Source of the DNA: Clostridia bacterium
GTDB lineage: Bacteria > Bacillota > Clostridia > Oscillospirales > CAG-272
DNA length: 5,642 nt
Reading direction: 5' to 3'
NCBI GenBank assembly: GCA_017621015.1
Contig: JAGAUC010000024.1
Coordinates: 1 to 5,642 of the forward strand
How positions within the stretch are numbered: the stretch's first letter is position 1; the number at the start of each line of letters is the position of its first letter. Positions 1 through 5,626 of the stretch are shown piece by piece. A model generated the notes under the pieces. That model did not search any database. It saw only the letters and a list, made by a program, of their open reading frames with translations, and was not told the DNA's origin. A program made the translations under genes and the position numbers.

Positions 1-27
1 CCTTCTCCCCAAAAAGTTTTGAGGGGG
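1..27. repeat. Imperfect hairpin at window edge, gene-end element
   Basis: The stretch folds as CTCCC-CAAAA (5-14) against TTTTG-a-GGGGG (17-27), with one bulged A and one T-G pair. It lies beyond the AraC gene's stop and beyond the stronger hairpin at 31-56. It carries the box AAAAGTTTTG (12-21), which reappears in reverse orientation as AAAAGTTTCG beyond the other end of the cassette (5528-5537). Likely part of a dispersed palindromic gene-end element; function unproven. The left edge is cut by the window. Confidence 0.4.
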
Positions 28-30
28 TGT

Positions 31-56
31 GGGGGTACTTTTTCAAAAGTACCCCC
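31..56 (-). terminator. Strong hairpin, probable terminator of the AraC gene
   Basis: GGGGGTACTTTT (31-42) and AAAAGTACCCCC (45-56) are exact reverse complements; sterically this gives an 11-bp stem with a four-base loop. It begins 36 bases past the regulator's stop codon on the minus strand. No clean U-tract follows directly (the minus strand continues ACACCCCC, then later CTTTTT), so it is not a textbook intrinsic terminator. It could also serve a convergent gene to the left of the window, since the stem is symmetric. Confidence 0.5.
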
Positions 57-91
57 GCGCGTCCCTCCCCGACAAATCAAAAGTTGAAGGC

Positions 92-952
92 TTATTGGTG
101 CTTATATTTGCTTGGGGGGACGCCGGTGTGTTTTTTGAAGGCCTTGGTGAAGTGGTAGGGGTCGGGGAAGCCGCACAGCGCGGCGACCTCCTTAACCGAA
201 AGGCTTTGCGAGCGCAAAAGCTCCATAGCCGATTGCAGGCGGTAATGAATGAGAAATTCGTGCAGAGTCTTGCCTGTGTGCGCCTTGAAGATGCGGTTGA
301 GGTAGGAGGGGTTGAAGTGAAACAGCTCGGCCAGCCGCTCGTAGGTCAGCTCCTCCATATAGTGCTTGCTGACGTACTCGATGACTTGCTTGATGGCGCT
401 TACCGACTTGGGCGGCCGCGTGGCGGCGGAGGTCTTCTTCTTTCGCAGAGCCTCCACAATGATCTGCTTGAGAAGTCCCGACGTGAGCGCCGCGGAGTAT
501 TCGTTGCCGATCAGCGATTCCGTGAGAATGGCGCGGATCTTGAGCTCGAATTCGGGTGCGAAGGGAAGCACCAGAGGCGCTTCAAGCAGCGGCTCGTCCT
601 CAAACACGGGGCTTTCGATGATGTCGGCCTCCGAAAAGCGGTCGGCATAGATGGGGTGAAAGGGCGTGGAAATGTGCGAAAAGCTTTGGGTGTAGTCAAA
701 GTTGATCGCGTAGTAGTCGACAAATTCGTCGGGCTCCCAGACGTACTCGGTGCCTGCGCGAAACAGCACCACCGTGCCCGCCCGAAGGGGATACGCCGTG
801 TCCGCAAAGCGCATTTGCCCCGTGCCGTCGCTGATGTAGAAAAAGCGGCAGTCCACGCTGCGGATGCGGTTGAAGGTGTCGGTTTGGTTTTGCTTTGTGA
901 GCCTGGAGCTTAGCGCCTGGCGCACAAAGGGGTTGATTTCTTGTGTTTTCAT
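92..952 (-). CDS. AraC-family transcriptional regulator with cupin-like sensor domain
   Basis: A 286-residue one-component transcription factor. Residues about 30-100 form an AraC_binding/cupin-type sensing half (note the RAGTVVLFRAGTEYVW stretch, typical of the beta-barrel). A basic, Pro/Ser-rich linker follows near 170-183. The C-terminal 85 residues or so are a double helix-turn-helix: first helix pair around LTYERLAELFHFNPSYLNRIF (202-222), second around LSVKEVAALCGFPDPYHFTKAF (251-272), ending in the family hallmark HTGVPPSKYK. Length fits the family (about 280-300). I prefer the ATG at 952 (MKTQEI) over an in-frame ATG at 970, because the latter lies upstream of the likely -10 box at 959-964. 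No Shine-Dalgarno sequence precedes 952. The gene is divergent from a glycyl-radical operon across 170 bases, the usual arrangement for a local carbohydrate- or metabolite-responsive activator. The ligand is unknown; regulation of the divergent operon is inferred from position. Confidence 0.93.
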   Translation of the reverse strand: MKTQEINPFVRQALSSRLTKQNQTDTFNRIRSVDCRFFYISDGTGQMRFADTAYPLRAGTVVLFRAGTEYVWEPDEFVDYYAINFDYTQSFSHISTPFHPIYADRFSEADIIESPVFEDEPLLEAPLVLPFAPEFELKIRAILTESLIGNEYSAALTSGLLKQIIVEALRKKKTSAATRPPKSVSAIKQVIEYVSKHYMEELTYERLAELFHFNPSYLNRIFKAHTGKTLHEFLIHYRLQSAMELLRSQSLSVKEVAALCGFPDPYHFTKAFKKHTGVPPSKYKHQ

Positions 953-958
953 GCTTTT

Positions 959-987
959 ATTGTAGCACATAGAGCGAAAAAAAGCAA
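959..987 (-). promoter_or_regulatory. Sigma-70-type promoter of the AraC gene
   Basis: Read on the minus strand: -35 TTGCTT (987-982), a 17-base spacer, -10 TACAAT (964-959). Both boxes differ from consensus by one (-10) or two (-35) positions and the spacing is ideal. Transcription would be expected to start about seven bases past the -10 box, that is at or within a base or two of position 952, the regulator's own start codon. Confidence 0.65.
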
Positions 988-996
988 GAGAAAAAG

Positions 997-1020
997 TACG
1001 AAAAACACAAACTTTTCGTA
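997..1020. promoter_or_regulatory. Perfect inverted repeat, candidate operator for the AraC protein
   Basis: TACGAAAA (997-1004) and TTTTCGTA (1013-1020) are exact reverse complements separated by eight bases. Half-site centres are 16 bases apart, so both would lie on roughly neighbouring faces about 1.5 helical turns apart. The site sits between the two divergent -35 boxes, 9 bases from that of the regulator (982-987) and 11 from that of the operon (1032-1037). It spans about -46 to -70 relative to the expected operon start, which suits an activator. A second overlapping pairing, AAAAGT (992-997) with ACTTTT (1011-1016), is also present. Which protein binds here is an inference. Confidence 0.55.
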
Positions 1021-1031
1021 GAATTTTGCCA

Positions 1032-1059
1032 TTGCTATGAAGGGGGTTTGCGCTATAAT
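1032..1059 (+). promoter_or_regulatory. Sigma-70-type promoter of the glycyl-radical operon
   Basis: -10 TATAAT (1054-1059) is a full consensus match. The best -35 is TTGCTA (1032-1037), with a 16-base spacer; an alternative TTGCCA (1026-1031) would be 22 bases away and too far. The expected start is near 1066, giving a leader of about 57 bases before the first gene. The imperfect -35 and the upstream inverted repeat fit a promoter that needs an activator. Confidence 0.7.
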
Positions 1060-1080
1060 AAAAGTGGAAGATAAAAAAAT

Positions 1081-1099
1081 GAGGGCAATTTTTGTCCTC
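1081..1099 (+). other. Small hairpin in the operon 5' leader
   Basis: GAGGGCAA (1081-1088) pairs with TTGTCCTC (1092-1099), eight pairs including one G-U, with a TTT loop. It lies between the expected transcription start (about 1066) and the ribosome binding site (1109). It may simply stabilise the mRNA 5' end; it is too small to be a recognised riboswitch and does not block the ribosome binding site. Confidence 0.45.
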
Positions 1100-1108
1100 G
1101 CATCAGAA

Positions 1109-1114
1109 AAGGAG
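1109..1114 (+). promoter_or_regulatory. Ribosome binding site of the oxidoreductase gene
   Basis: AAGGAG ends eight bases before the ATG at 1123 and decides that start. Confidence 0.75.
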
Positions 1115-1122
1115 ACAAAGAA

Positions 1123-2331
1123 ATGCAGAAAAAGCTGACGGTTGCCGTGATCGGTTGCGGCGCATTCGGAAAGAAGTTTGTCAATCTGTTTAAGCATCAT
1201 CCGAACGTGGAGAAGGTCTACGTTTGCGATCTGATCGAGGAAAAGGCCAAGGCGTACGCCGAGATGTTTGACGTGGAGATCCTCCCCTCGTTTGAGGAGG
1301 CGCTCGCCCGTGAGGACATCAACTGCATCGCCAACTTCACTCAGCGTCACCTGCACGGTGACATTTCCATCCGCGCGCTGAAGTCGGGAAAACACGTGTA
1401 CTCGGCGGTGCCTATGGCATCGACGGTTGAAGAGTGCCGCGAGATCGTGGAGCTGGTTAAGAAAACGGGGCTTACCTATATGATCGGTGAGACCTGCTAC
1501 TACTACCCCTGCGCGATGTTCTGCCGCGAGGCCTATAAGGCCGGAAAATTCGGTGAGTTCTCGTACGGCGCGGCACAGTATTACCACCACATCAACAGCA
1601 TCAGCTACGGCAAGCGCAAGGACGAGCGCGGCATGCCGCCCCTCTTTTATCCCACGCATTCAACCGCGATGATCCTTTCGGCAGTCGATTCCTATGCCAC
1701 CAAGGTGGTGTGCTTTGGCTGTAAGGACCGCGAGGGCGACGTGGCCTTCACGAGTGAGGGCAACGAGTGGGGCAACGAGCATATCAATCAGTACGTGATG
1801 ATGGAGCTTGCCAACGGCGGCACGGCAAGAGTGACCGAGGCGCGCGGCTTTGGCTACGGTCGTCCCAGCTCCTTTATTTCGGGTCTGTACGGCACCAAGG
1901 GAAGCTATGAGTTCAGCAACGCCCAGCACATTGTGCACGAGATGGATTTCGAGAGCAAGAAGGAGCACGTCTGGCTGAAGGACGTGAGCGATTACGTCAA
2001 CCCCGAGGATATGACCGCCAATAAAGAGGACCCGAACTTCAAGGAGCGCGTGGCCAACGGCGAATGGCAATGGAGCTCGTTTGCACCCATCCACGCAAAG
2101 GAAAGAGAGCGTCTGCCGGGGAGCTTTGAGGGGCTTGAGAACGGACACATGGCCTCGCATCAGTTCCTCATTGACGACTTCTGCACCGCGGCGTTTGAGG
2201 GCAAGCAGCCCATTTTGAACGCCTGGTTTGCGGCACGCTGCAACATCCCCGGCCTTATCGCCATCGAGTCGGCAAGGCTTGGCGGCGTTCCGCTGGACGT
2301 GCCGGACCTTGGTGACGCGCCCAAAAATTGA
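1123..2331 (+). CDS. Gfo/Idh/MocA-family NAD(P)-dependent oxidoreductase, EKP-less type
   Basis: A 402-residue cytoplasmic protein with an N-terminal Rossmann fold: dinucleotide-binding motif GCGAFG at 11-16 after a hydrophobic strand (VAVI), and an acidic residue (D36) at the end of the second strand, which suggests NAD(H) preference. The usual catalytic motif EKP, expected after GKHV, reads AVP (95-97), so the common catalytic lysine is replaced by V96. The C-terminal substrate half has FYPTH (175-179), whose H179 is a likely catalytic residue, and closes with GHMASHQFLIDDF (341-353), then PGLIAIESARLGG (376-388). As I remember them, the VP and YPTH motifs recall the GH109-like branch, in which NAD+-dependent oxidation at C3 of a sugar leads to glycosidic bond elimination; more ordinary members are sugar or inositol dehydrogenases. 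It is the first gene of the operon, 19 bases before the activase. Probable role: oxidise or rearrange a sugar-like compound before or after the glycyl radical enzyme. Family is secure, substrate unknown. Confidence 0.9.
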   Translation: MQKKLTVAVIGCGAFGKKFVNLFKHHPNVEKVYVCDLIEEKAKAYAEMFDVEILPSFEEALAREDINCIANFTQRHLHGDISIRALKSGKHVYSAVPMASTVEECREIVELVKKTGLTYMIGETCYYYPCAMFCREAYKAGKFGEFSYGAAQYYHHINSISYGKRKDERGMPPLFYPTHSTAMILSAVDSYATKVVCFGCKDREGDVAFTSEGNEWGNEHINQYVMMELANGGTARVTEARGFGYGRPSSFISGLYGTKGSYEFSNAQHIVHEMDFESKKEHVWLKDVSDYVNPEDMTANKEDPNFKERVANGEWQWSSFAPIHAKERERLPGSFEGLENGHMASHQFLIDDFCTAAFEGKQPILNAWFAARCNIPGLIAIESARLGGVPLDVPDLGDAPKN

Positions 2332-2336
2332 ATTTT

Positions 2337-2343
2337 AGGAGAG
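2337..2343 (+). promoter_or_regulatory. Ribosome binding site supporting a GTG start
   Basis: AGGAGAG ends seven bases before the GTG at 2351. It selects this start, which places the conserved activase N-terminus (GLISNIQRFSLTDGDGIRT) right at the beginning of the protein. Confidence 0.75.
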
Positions 2344-2350
2344 AATAACC

Positions 2351-3250
2351 GTGAAAGGTCTTATATCCAACATTCAGCGCTTTTCGCTGACCGACGGTGA
2401 CGGCATTCGCACCACGGTCTTCTTTAAGGGCTGCAATATGAAATGTAATTGGTGCCACAACCCCGAGACGCTTTCGGGGGCGCCTGAGCTTATGTTCTAC
2501 ACGGGCAAGTGCATCGGGTGCGGCAAGTGCTTTGCCGCCTGCCCTGTGGGGGCGCACAGCGTGGTGGATGGGAAGCACGTCATTGACCGCGAGAGGTGCA
2601 CCGCCTGCGGCAAATGTGCCGCGGTGTGCTACGCCGAGGCGCTTGTGATGTGCGGCAAGGAAATGAGCGTGGACGAGGTCATGCGCGAGGTGCGGCAGGA
2701 CAAGGCATACTATGACAGCTCGAAGGGCGGCGTTACGCTGTCGGGCGGCGAGGTGCTTTGTCAGCGTGATTTCGCGATGGCTCTGGCCGACGCCTGCCAC
2801 GCCGAGGACATCCGCGTGGCGCTGGAGACCAACCTTTGCTTTGCCTTTGATTACATAAAGCCGTTGGCCGAGAAGGCCGATCTCATTATGTGCGACCTCA
2901 AGCTCTTTGACGAGCAGGCACACAAGGCAAACACCGGCGTTTCCAACAAAAACATCATGCAAAACATAAAGCTGCTGGATTCTTTGGGAATTCCCATGAT
3001 CGTTCGCACGCCGCTCATTCCCGGTGTGACGGACGGGGAAGAGAATCTTATAAGCATTGCGAAATACATTGGGGACATGAAAAATCTCGTTCGTTACGAG
3101 GTGCTGAATTTCAACCCCTTGGGCGAGGGCAAATACAAGAGCCTTGACGCAGACAACCGCTATGAAAAGGTGAGACCGCACGGCGAGGCAAAGCTTTCGG
3201 AGATTCGCGCGCTGCTGGGCGGCACCGGGATCCCCTATAAGATCGTATAA
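2351..3250 (+). CDS. Glycyl-radical enzyme activating enzyme (radical SAM, two extra 4Fe-4S motifs)
   Basis: A 299-residue radical SAM activase of the PflA/GDH-activase type. It reductively cleaves S-adenosylmethionine and abstracts a hydrogen from the partner enzyme's glycine (here Gly706 of the downstream protein). The N-terminus has the family signature SLTDGDGIRT. The radical SAM cluster motif CX3CX2C is C28, C32, C35 (CNMKCNWC). A ferredoxin-like insert carries two CX2CX2CX3C motifs, C54/C57/C60/C64 and C83/C86/C89/C93, as in activases of dehydratase- and lyase-type glycyl radical enzymes but not in short PflA. The SAM-contact motif reads SGGEV (131-135), with V where P is commoner. Starts with GTG. 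It ends 11 bases before the radical enzyme gene, so the pair is certainly co-transcribed. Activase-before-enzyme order is less common than the reverse. The family is firm; specificity for the neighbouring enzyme is inferred from adjacency. Confidence 0.95.
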   Translation: MKGLISNIQRFSLTDGDGIRTTVFFKGCNMKCNWCHNPETLSGAPELMFYTGKCIGCGKCFAACPVGAHSVVDGKHVIDRERCTACGKCAAVCYAEALVMCGKEMSVDEVMREVRQDKAYYDSSKGGVTLSGGEVLCQRDFAMALADACHAEDIRVALETNLCFAFDYIKPLAEKADLIMCDLKLFDEQAHKANTGVSNKNIMQNIKLLDSLGIPMIVRTPLIPGVTDGEENLISIAKYIGDMKNLVRYEVLNFNPLGEGKYKSLDADNRYEKVRPHGEAKLSEIRALLGGTGIPYKIV

Positions 3251-3256
3251 GGAGGA
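3249..3256 (+). promoter_or_regulatory. Very strong ribosome binding site of the glycyl radical enzyme
   Basis: AAGGAGGAG begins within the activase stop codon (TAA, 3248-3250) and AAGGAGG ends six bases before the ATG at 3262. The near-perfect complement to the 16S rRNA tail, against the weaker site and GTG of the activase, predicts much more enzyme than activase, which is what a catalytic activase needs. Confidence 0.8.
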
Positions 3257-3261
3257 GAAAT

Positions 3262-5478
3262 ATGAGCGAGCTTCGATGGATCAATCAATTTTCGGATACC
3301 GAAGAATTTACCTATGACAAGCGCATCGCGCTTCTCCGCGCCCGCAAGGTCGCCCAGACCGAGGAAAAGGCCAGGGCAGGCGGCGCCAACGAGGACGACT
3401 ACGGTCTGATCGTTCAGAATGAATTTGAGTACAAGTTAAAACCCAATCACCCCAACGGCTCGATCTATGGCTACAAGGCGTGGACGGAAAATTACTGCGC
3501 GATCCTGGACAGTCATCCGCTGTACTGTGATCCGCTGGACGCCTTTGTGGGCAAGGGGTTTTTGTTCCTTGAGCGTTTGCGCCCCGTGACCTGCAAGTGG
3601 AATCCCGACTATCCGTTCGACGACCTTAAGGTGCTGTTTGACAAGTACAATGTCATTTCGGGCATCGACAACTGTCACCACTTCACGCCCGATCTTCAGA
3701 TCGGCTTTGATCTGGGGTGGGGCGGCATTCTCGACAAGCTGAGGACTCAGCGCGAGCTTCACGATGAATCGCACCATGAGTTTTATGACAGCGAGATCGC
3801 GGTGGTTTCGGCCATCATCCGTTTCCTTGAGAGAATGGCGCGCGAGATCGGTGAGCTGGCTGACAAGGAAAACAACGTGACGCTCAAGGCCAACCTCTAC
3901 GAGATGGCGGCTATGAACCAAAAGCTTGCCGCGGGCAAGCCCGAGACCTTCAAGGAGGCGGTACAATGGATGTGCTGGTTCAGCATGCTCTCGCGTACCT
4001 ACAACCGCGGAAGCGCGGGCGGTCAGCTGGACGAAATGCTCCGTCCCTACTATGAAAAGGACGTGGCTGAGGGTCGGCTTACCGACGAGGAGGCGGTCTT
4101 TTATCTGGCGTGCCTGTTCCTTCAGGACAGCCGCTACTTCCAGCTGGGCGGCCCCGACGTGGACGGTAAGGATATGACCTCGCGCGTTTCGTATCTCTGC
4201 CTGGAGGCGGCAGACAAGATCAACATTGCCTGCAATCTTACCATTCGCGTGCACGACAATCTGGACGAGGAGTTCTTTAAGAAATCGGTGGCGTACCTGT
4301 TCAAAAACAAGCAGGGCTGGCCGCGCTATTCCTCGGACACGGCGCTTGCCGAGGGCTTTATGCGCTGCGGCTACCCGCTGGAGCTGGCGCGCAAGCGTGT
4401 GGCGGCGGGATGCCATTGGATGTGTATGCCCGGCATGGAATATACCATGAACGATACCGTCAAGATCAACCTGGCCAAGGTGTTTGAGGTGGCGTATTAT
4501 GAGATGATGGAGAAGAGTGCCGAGAAATCGGTGGCCGAGCTGTTCCGTCTGTATCAGATCCACCTGAAGGCGGCGGTCGATGCGACGGGTAACGGCATTA
4601 TGCATCACTTAAAGTACCAGACCAAGAGCCAGCCCGAGCTGATCCTCAACCTTTTCCAGCACGGCCTGATTGAAAAGGGCGTTAACATCACCGACGGCGG
4701 TGCCAACTACTACAATATGTGTGTGGACGGCAGCGGCATCGCGGTGGTGGCCGACAGCTTTGCGGCGCTGGAGCAGAGGATCGAGAGGGAGGGAAAGATC
4801 TCCTTTGAGTCGCTTACCGAGCATATGAAAAACAACTTTGAGGACGAGGACGGCGAGTACATTCGTCAGCTCATGCAGAACAGTGAGCGCTACTGCGGCG
4901 GCGAAACCCTCGGTGACGAGTGGGCGCTTCGCGTCAGCGAGCTGTATACCGCGCTTGTGCGCGACCTGAATACTCAGCACCCCGGCATCAATTTCATTCC
5001 CGGCTTTTTCTCGTGGTCCAATACCCTGGGACTTGGACGCACCGTGGCGGCAACGCCCAACGGACGAAAGGCCTATGAGGCCATCAATCACGGCGCCAAC
5101 CCCAATGGCGGCTTCCGTAAGGACGGCGCGGTCTCGGCAATGTGCAACTCCATCGGCCGCATTCAGCCCGGCTACGGCAACTGCGCGCCCGTTCAGCTGG
5201 AGTTTGATCCCGGCATTGCCAACGACCCCGAGGGCGTGGACAAAATGGTGGAAATGATCCGCACCATTATGAACACGGGCAACACGCTCCTTAACATCAA
5301 TATCATCGACGCCAAAAAGATCCTCGAAGCCCACAAGGACCCCTTCAAGTATCCCGATCTTGTGGTAAGAGTTACCGGCTTCACCGCCTTCTTTGCGATG
5401 CTTTCGCCCGAATTTAGGCAGCTGGTCGTCGACCGCGTCACCTCGGTCAACCCCGACGCGGTGAAGGACGTGGAGTAA
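3262..5478 (+). CDS. Glycyl radical enzyme of unassigned specificity (PFL/dehydratase superfamily)
   Basis: A 738-residue glycyl radical enzyme, slightly shorter than the usual 780-850. The PFL-like barrel fills most of it: HHFTPDLQIGFDLGWGGIL (139-157), PETFKEAVQWMCWFSML (227-243), LRPYYEKDVAEGRLTDEEA (260-278), and NITDGGANYYNMCVDGSGIA (475-494). The catalytic cysteine loop follows ELARKRVAAGC, placing the thiyl cysteine at C384; the loop reads GCHWMCMPG. Choline lyase, glycerol/propanediol dehydratase and related enzymes have GC(V/I)E here, with the glutamate acting as base; this protein has W386 instead and a second cysteine, C388. The C-terminal glycyl radical domain has ATPNGRKAYE (597-606), GNTLLNINIIDAKKILEA (673-690) and RVTGFTAFF, so the radical sits on G706, 33 residues from the end. 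No N-terminal microcompartment-targeting extension is evident. It is not pyruvate formate-lyase (no adjacent Cys-Cys) and not clearly any characterised class. Last gene of the operon; substrate unknown. Confidence 0.93.
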   Translation: MSELRWINQFSDTEEFTYDKRIALLRARKVAQTEEKARAGGANEDDYGLIVQNEFEYKLKPNHPNGSIYGYKAWTENYCAILDSHPLYCDPLDAFVGKGFLFLERLRPVTCKWNPDYPFDDLKVLFDKYNVISGIDNCHHFTPDLQIGFDLGWGGILDKLRTQRELHDESHHEFYDSEIAVVSAIIRFLERMAREIGELADKENNVTLKANLYEMAAMNQKLAAGKPETFKEAVQWMCWFSMLSRTYNRGSAGGQLDEMLRPYYEKDVAEGRLTDEEAVFYLACLFLQDSRYFQLGGPDVDGKDMTSRVSYLCLEAADKINIACNLTIRVHDNLDEEFFKKSVAYLFKNKQGWPRYSSDTALAEGFMRCGYPLELARKRVAAGCHWMCMPGMEYTMNDTVKINLAKVFEVAYYEMMEKSAEKSVAELFRLYQIHLKAAVDATGNGIMHHLKYQTKSQPELILNLFQHGLIEKGVNITDGGANYYNMCVDGSGIAVVADSFAALEQRIEREGKISFESLTEHMKNNFEDEDGEYIRQLMQNSERYCGGETLGDEWALRVSELYTALVRDLNTQHPGINFIPGFFSWSNTLGLGRTVAATPNGRKAYEAINHGANPNGGFRKDGAVSAMCNSIGRIQPGYGNCAPVQLEFDPGIANDPEGVDKMVEMIRTIMNTGNTLLNINIIDAKKILEAHKDPFKYPDLVVRVTGFTAFFAMLSPEFRQLVVDRVTSVNPDAVKDVE

Positions 5479-5486
5479 GGAGAACG

Positions 5487-5501
5487 TGGGGCTCTGCCCC
5501 A
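5487..5501 (+). terminator. Short GC-rich hairpin after the operon
   Basis: TGGGGC (5487-5492) and GCCCCA (5496-5501) pair around a TCT loop, eight bases past the last stop codon. It is followed by ATACCCC rather than a U-tract, so on its own it is a weak terminator; it probably acts together with the next hairpin. Confidence 0.4.
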
Positions 5502-5508
5502 TACCCCG

Positions 5509-5526
5509 CCACCTTTAAAAAGGTGG
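5509..5526 (+). terminator. Second hairpin, probable operon terminator
   Basis: CCACCTT (5509-5515) and AAGGTGG (5520-5526) form a seven-pair stem with a TAAA loop. The following sequence has only a four-base T run at 5534-5537, so it is not a canonical intrinsic terminator. Placement 30 bases after the last stop and the tandem hairpin make transcript ending or 3' end protection the best guess. Confidence 0.45.
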
Positions 5527-5626
5527 ACGAAACTTTTGCATAGGGCAAAATGGGGTTGCCTTTTGCACCAAACGAGCGATAACGTGAAAACAACGTGTAG
5601 TCCATTATCCGAGTCATTTTGAGACC
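5527..5626. other. Non-coding tail with short repeats
   Basis: No gene is supported here. TTTTGC (5534-5539), GCAAAA (5545-5550) and TTTTGC (5561-5566) allow two mutually exclusive six-pair stems, and GGCAA (5544-5548) can also pair with TTGCC (5556-5560). ACGTG occurs twice (5582-5586 and 5593-5597). No convincing promoter is seen. Confidence 0.35.

Noticed and set aside
29..913. A 294-codon open frame on the plus strand over the AraC gene
   Set aside because: It starts inside the terminal hairpin and is antisense to a clear AraC-type double helix-turn-helix.
950..970. Upstream ATG at 970 as the start of the AraC protein (six extra residues)
   Set aside because: It lies upstream of the best -10 box and has no ribosome binding site, so the ATG at 952 is preferred; a promoter further upstream would reopen the question.
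1060..1122. Riboswitch in the operon leader
   Set aside because: The leader is only about 57 bases, with one eight-pair hairpin and no known aptamer core or terminator/antiterminator pair.
949..1659. A 236-codon open frame on the minus strand over the oxidoreductase start and the intergenic region
   Set aside because: Crosses both promoters and is antisense to the Rossmann domain; its hydrophobic C-terminus comes from reading the AT-rich intergenic DNA.
2255..3181. A 308-codon open frame on the minus strand over the activase
   Set aside because: Antisense to the cysteine motifs of the activase; composition is that of a shadow frame.
3262..3400. Microcompartment targeting peptide at the N-terminus of the radical enzyme
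   Set aside because: Only about 45 residues precede recognisable family sequence, with no separate amphipathic helix plus linker, and no shell protein genes are in view.
3436..4608. A 390-codon open frame on the minus strand inside the radical enzyme gene
   Set aside because: It is fully antisense to a protein with clear family motifs across this stretch; long antisense frames are expected in GC-rich coding DNA, and its translation is low-complexity, rich in H, R, V and L, with no recognisable domain.
3262..5478. Naming the radical enzyme as pyruvate formate-lyase, choline TMA-lyase or glycerol/propanediol dehydratase
   Set aside because: There is no adjacent Cys-Cys pair as in pyruvate formate-lyase, and the loop GCHWMC lacks the GCxE glutamate of the lyase/dehydratase groups; no matching accessory genes are present.
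4609..5502. A 297-codon open frame on the minus strand over the C-terminal half of the radical enzyme
   Set aside because: Antisense to the glycyl radical domain, no ribosome binding site, no family resemblance.
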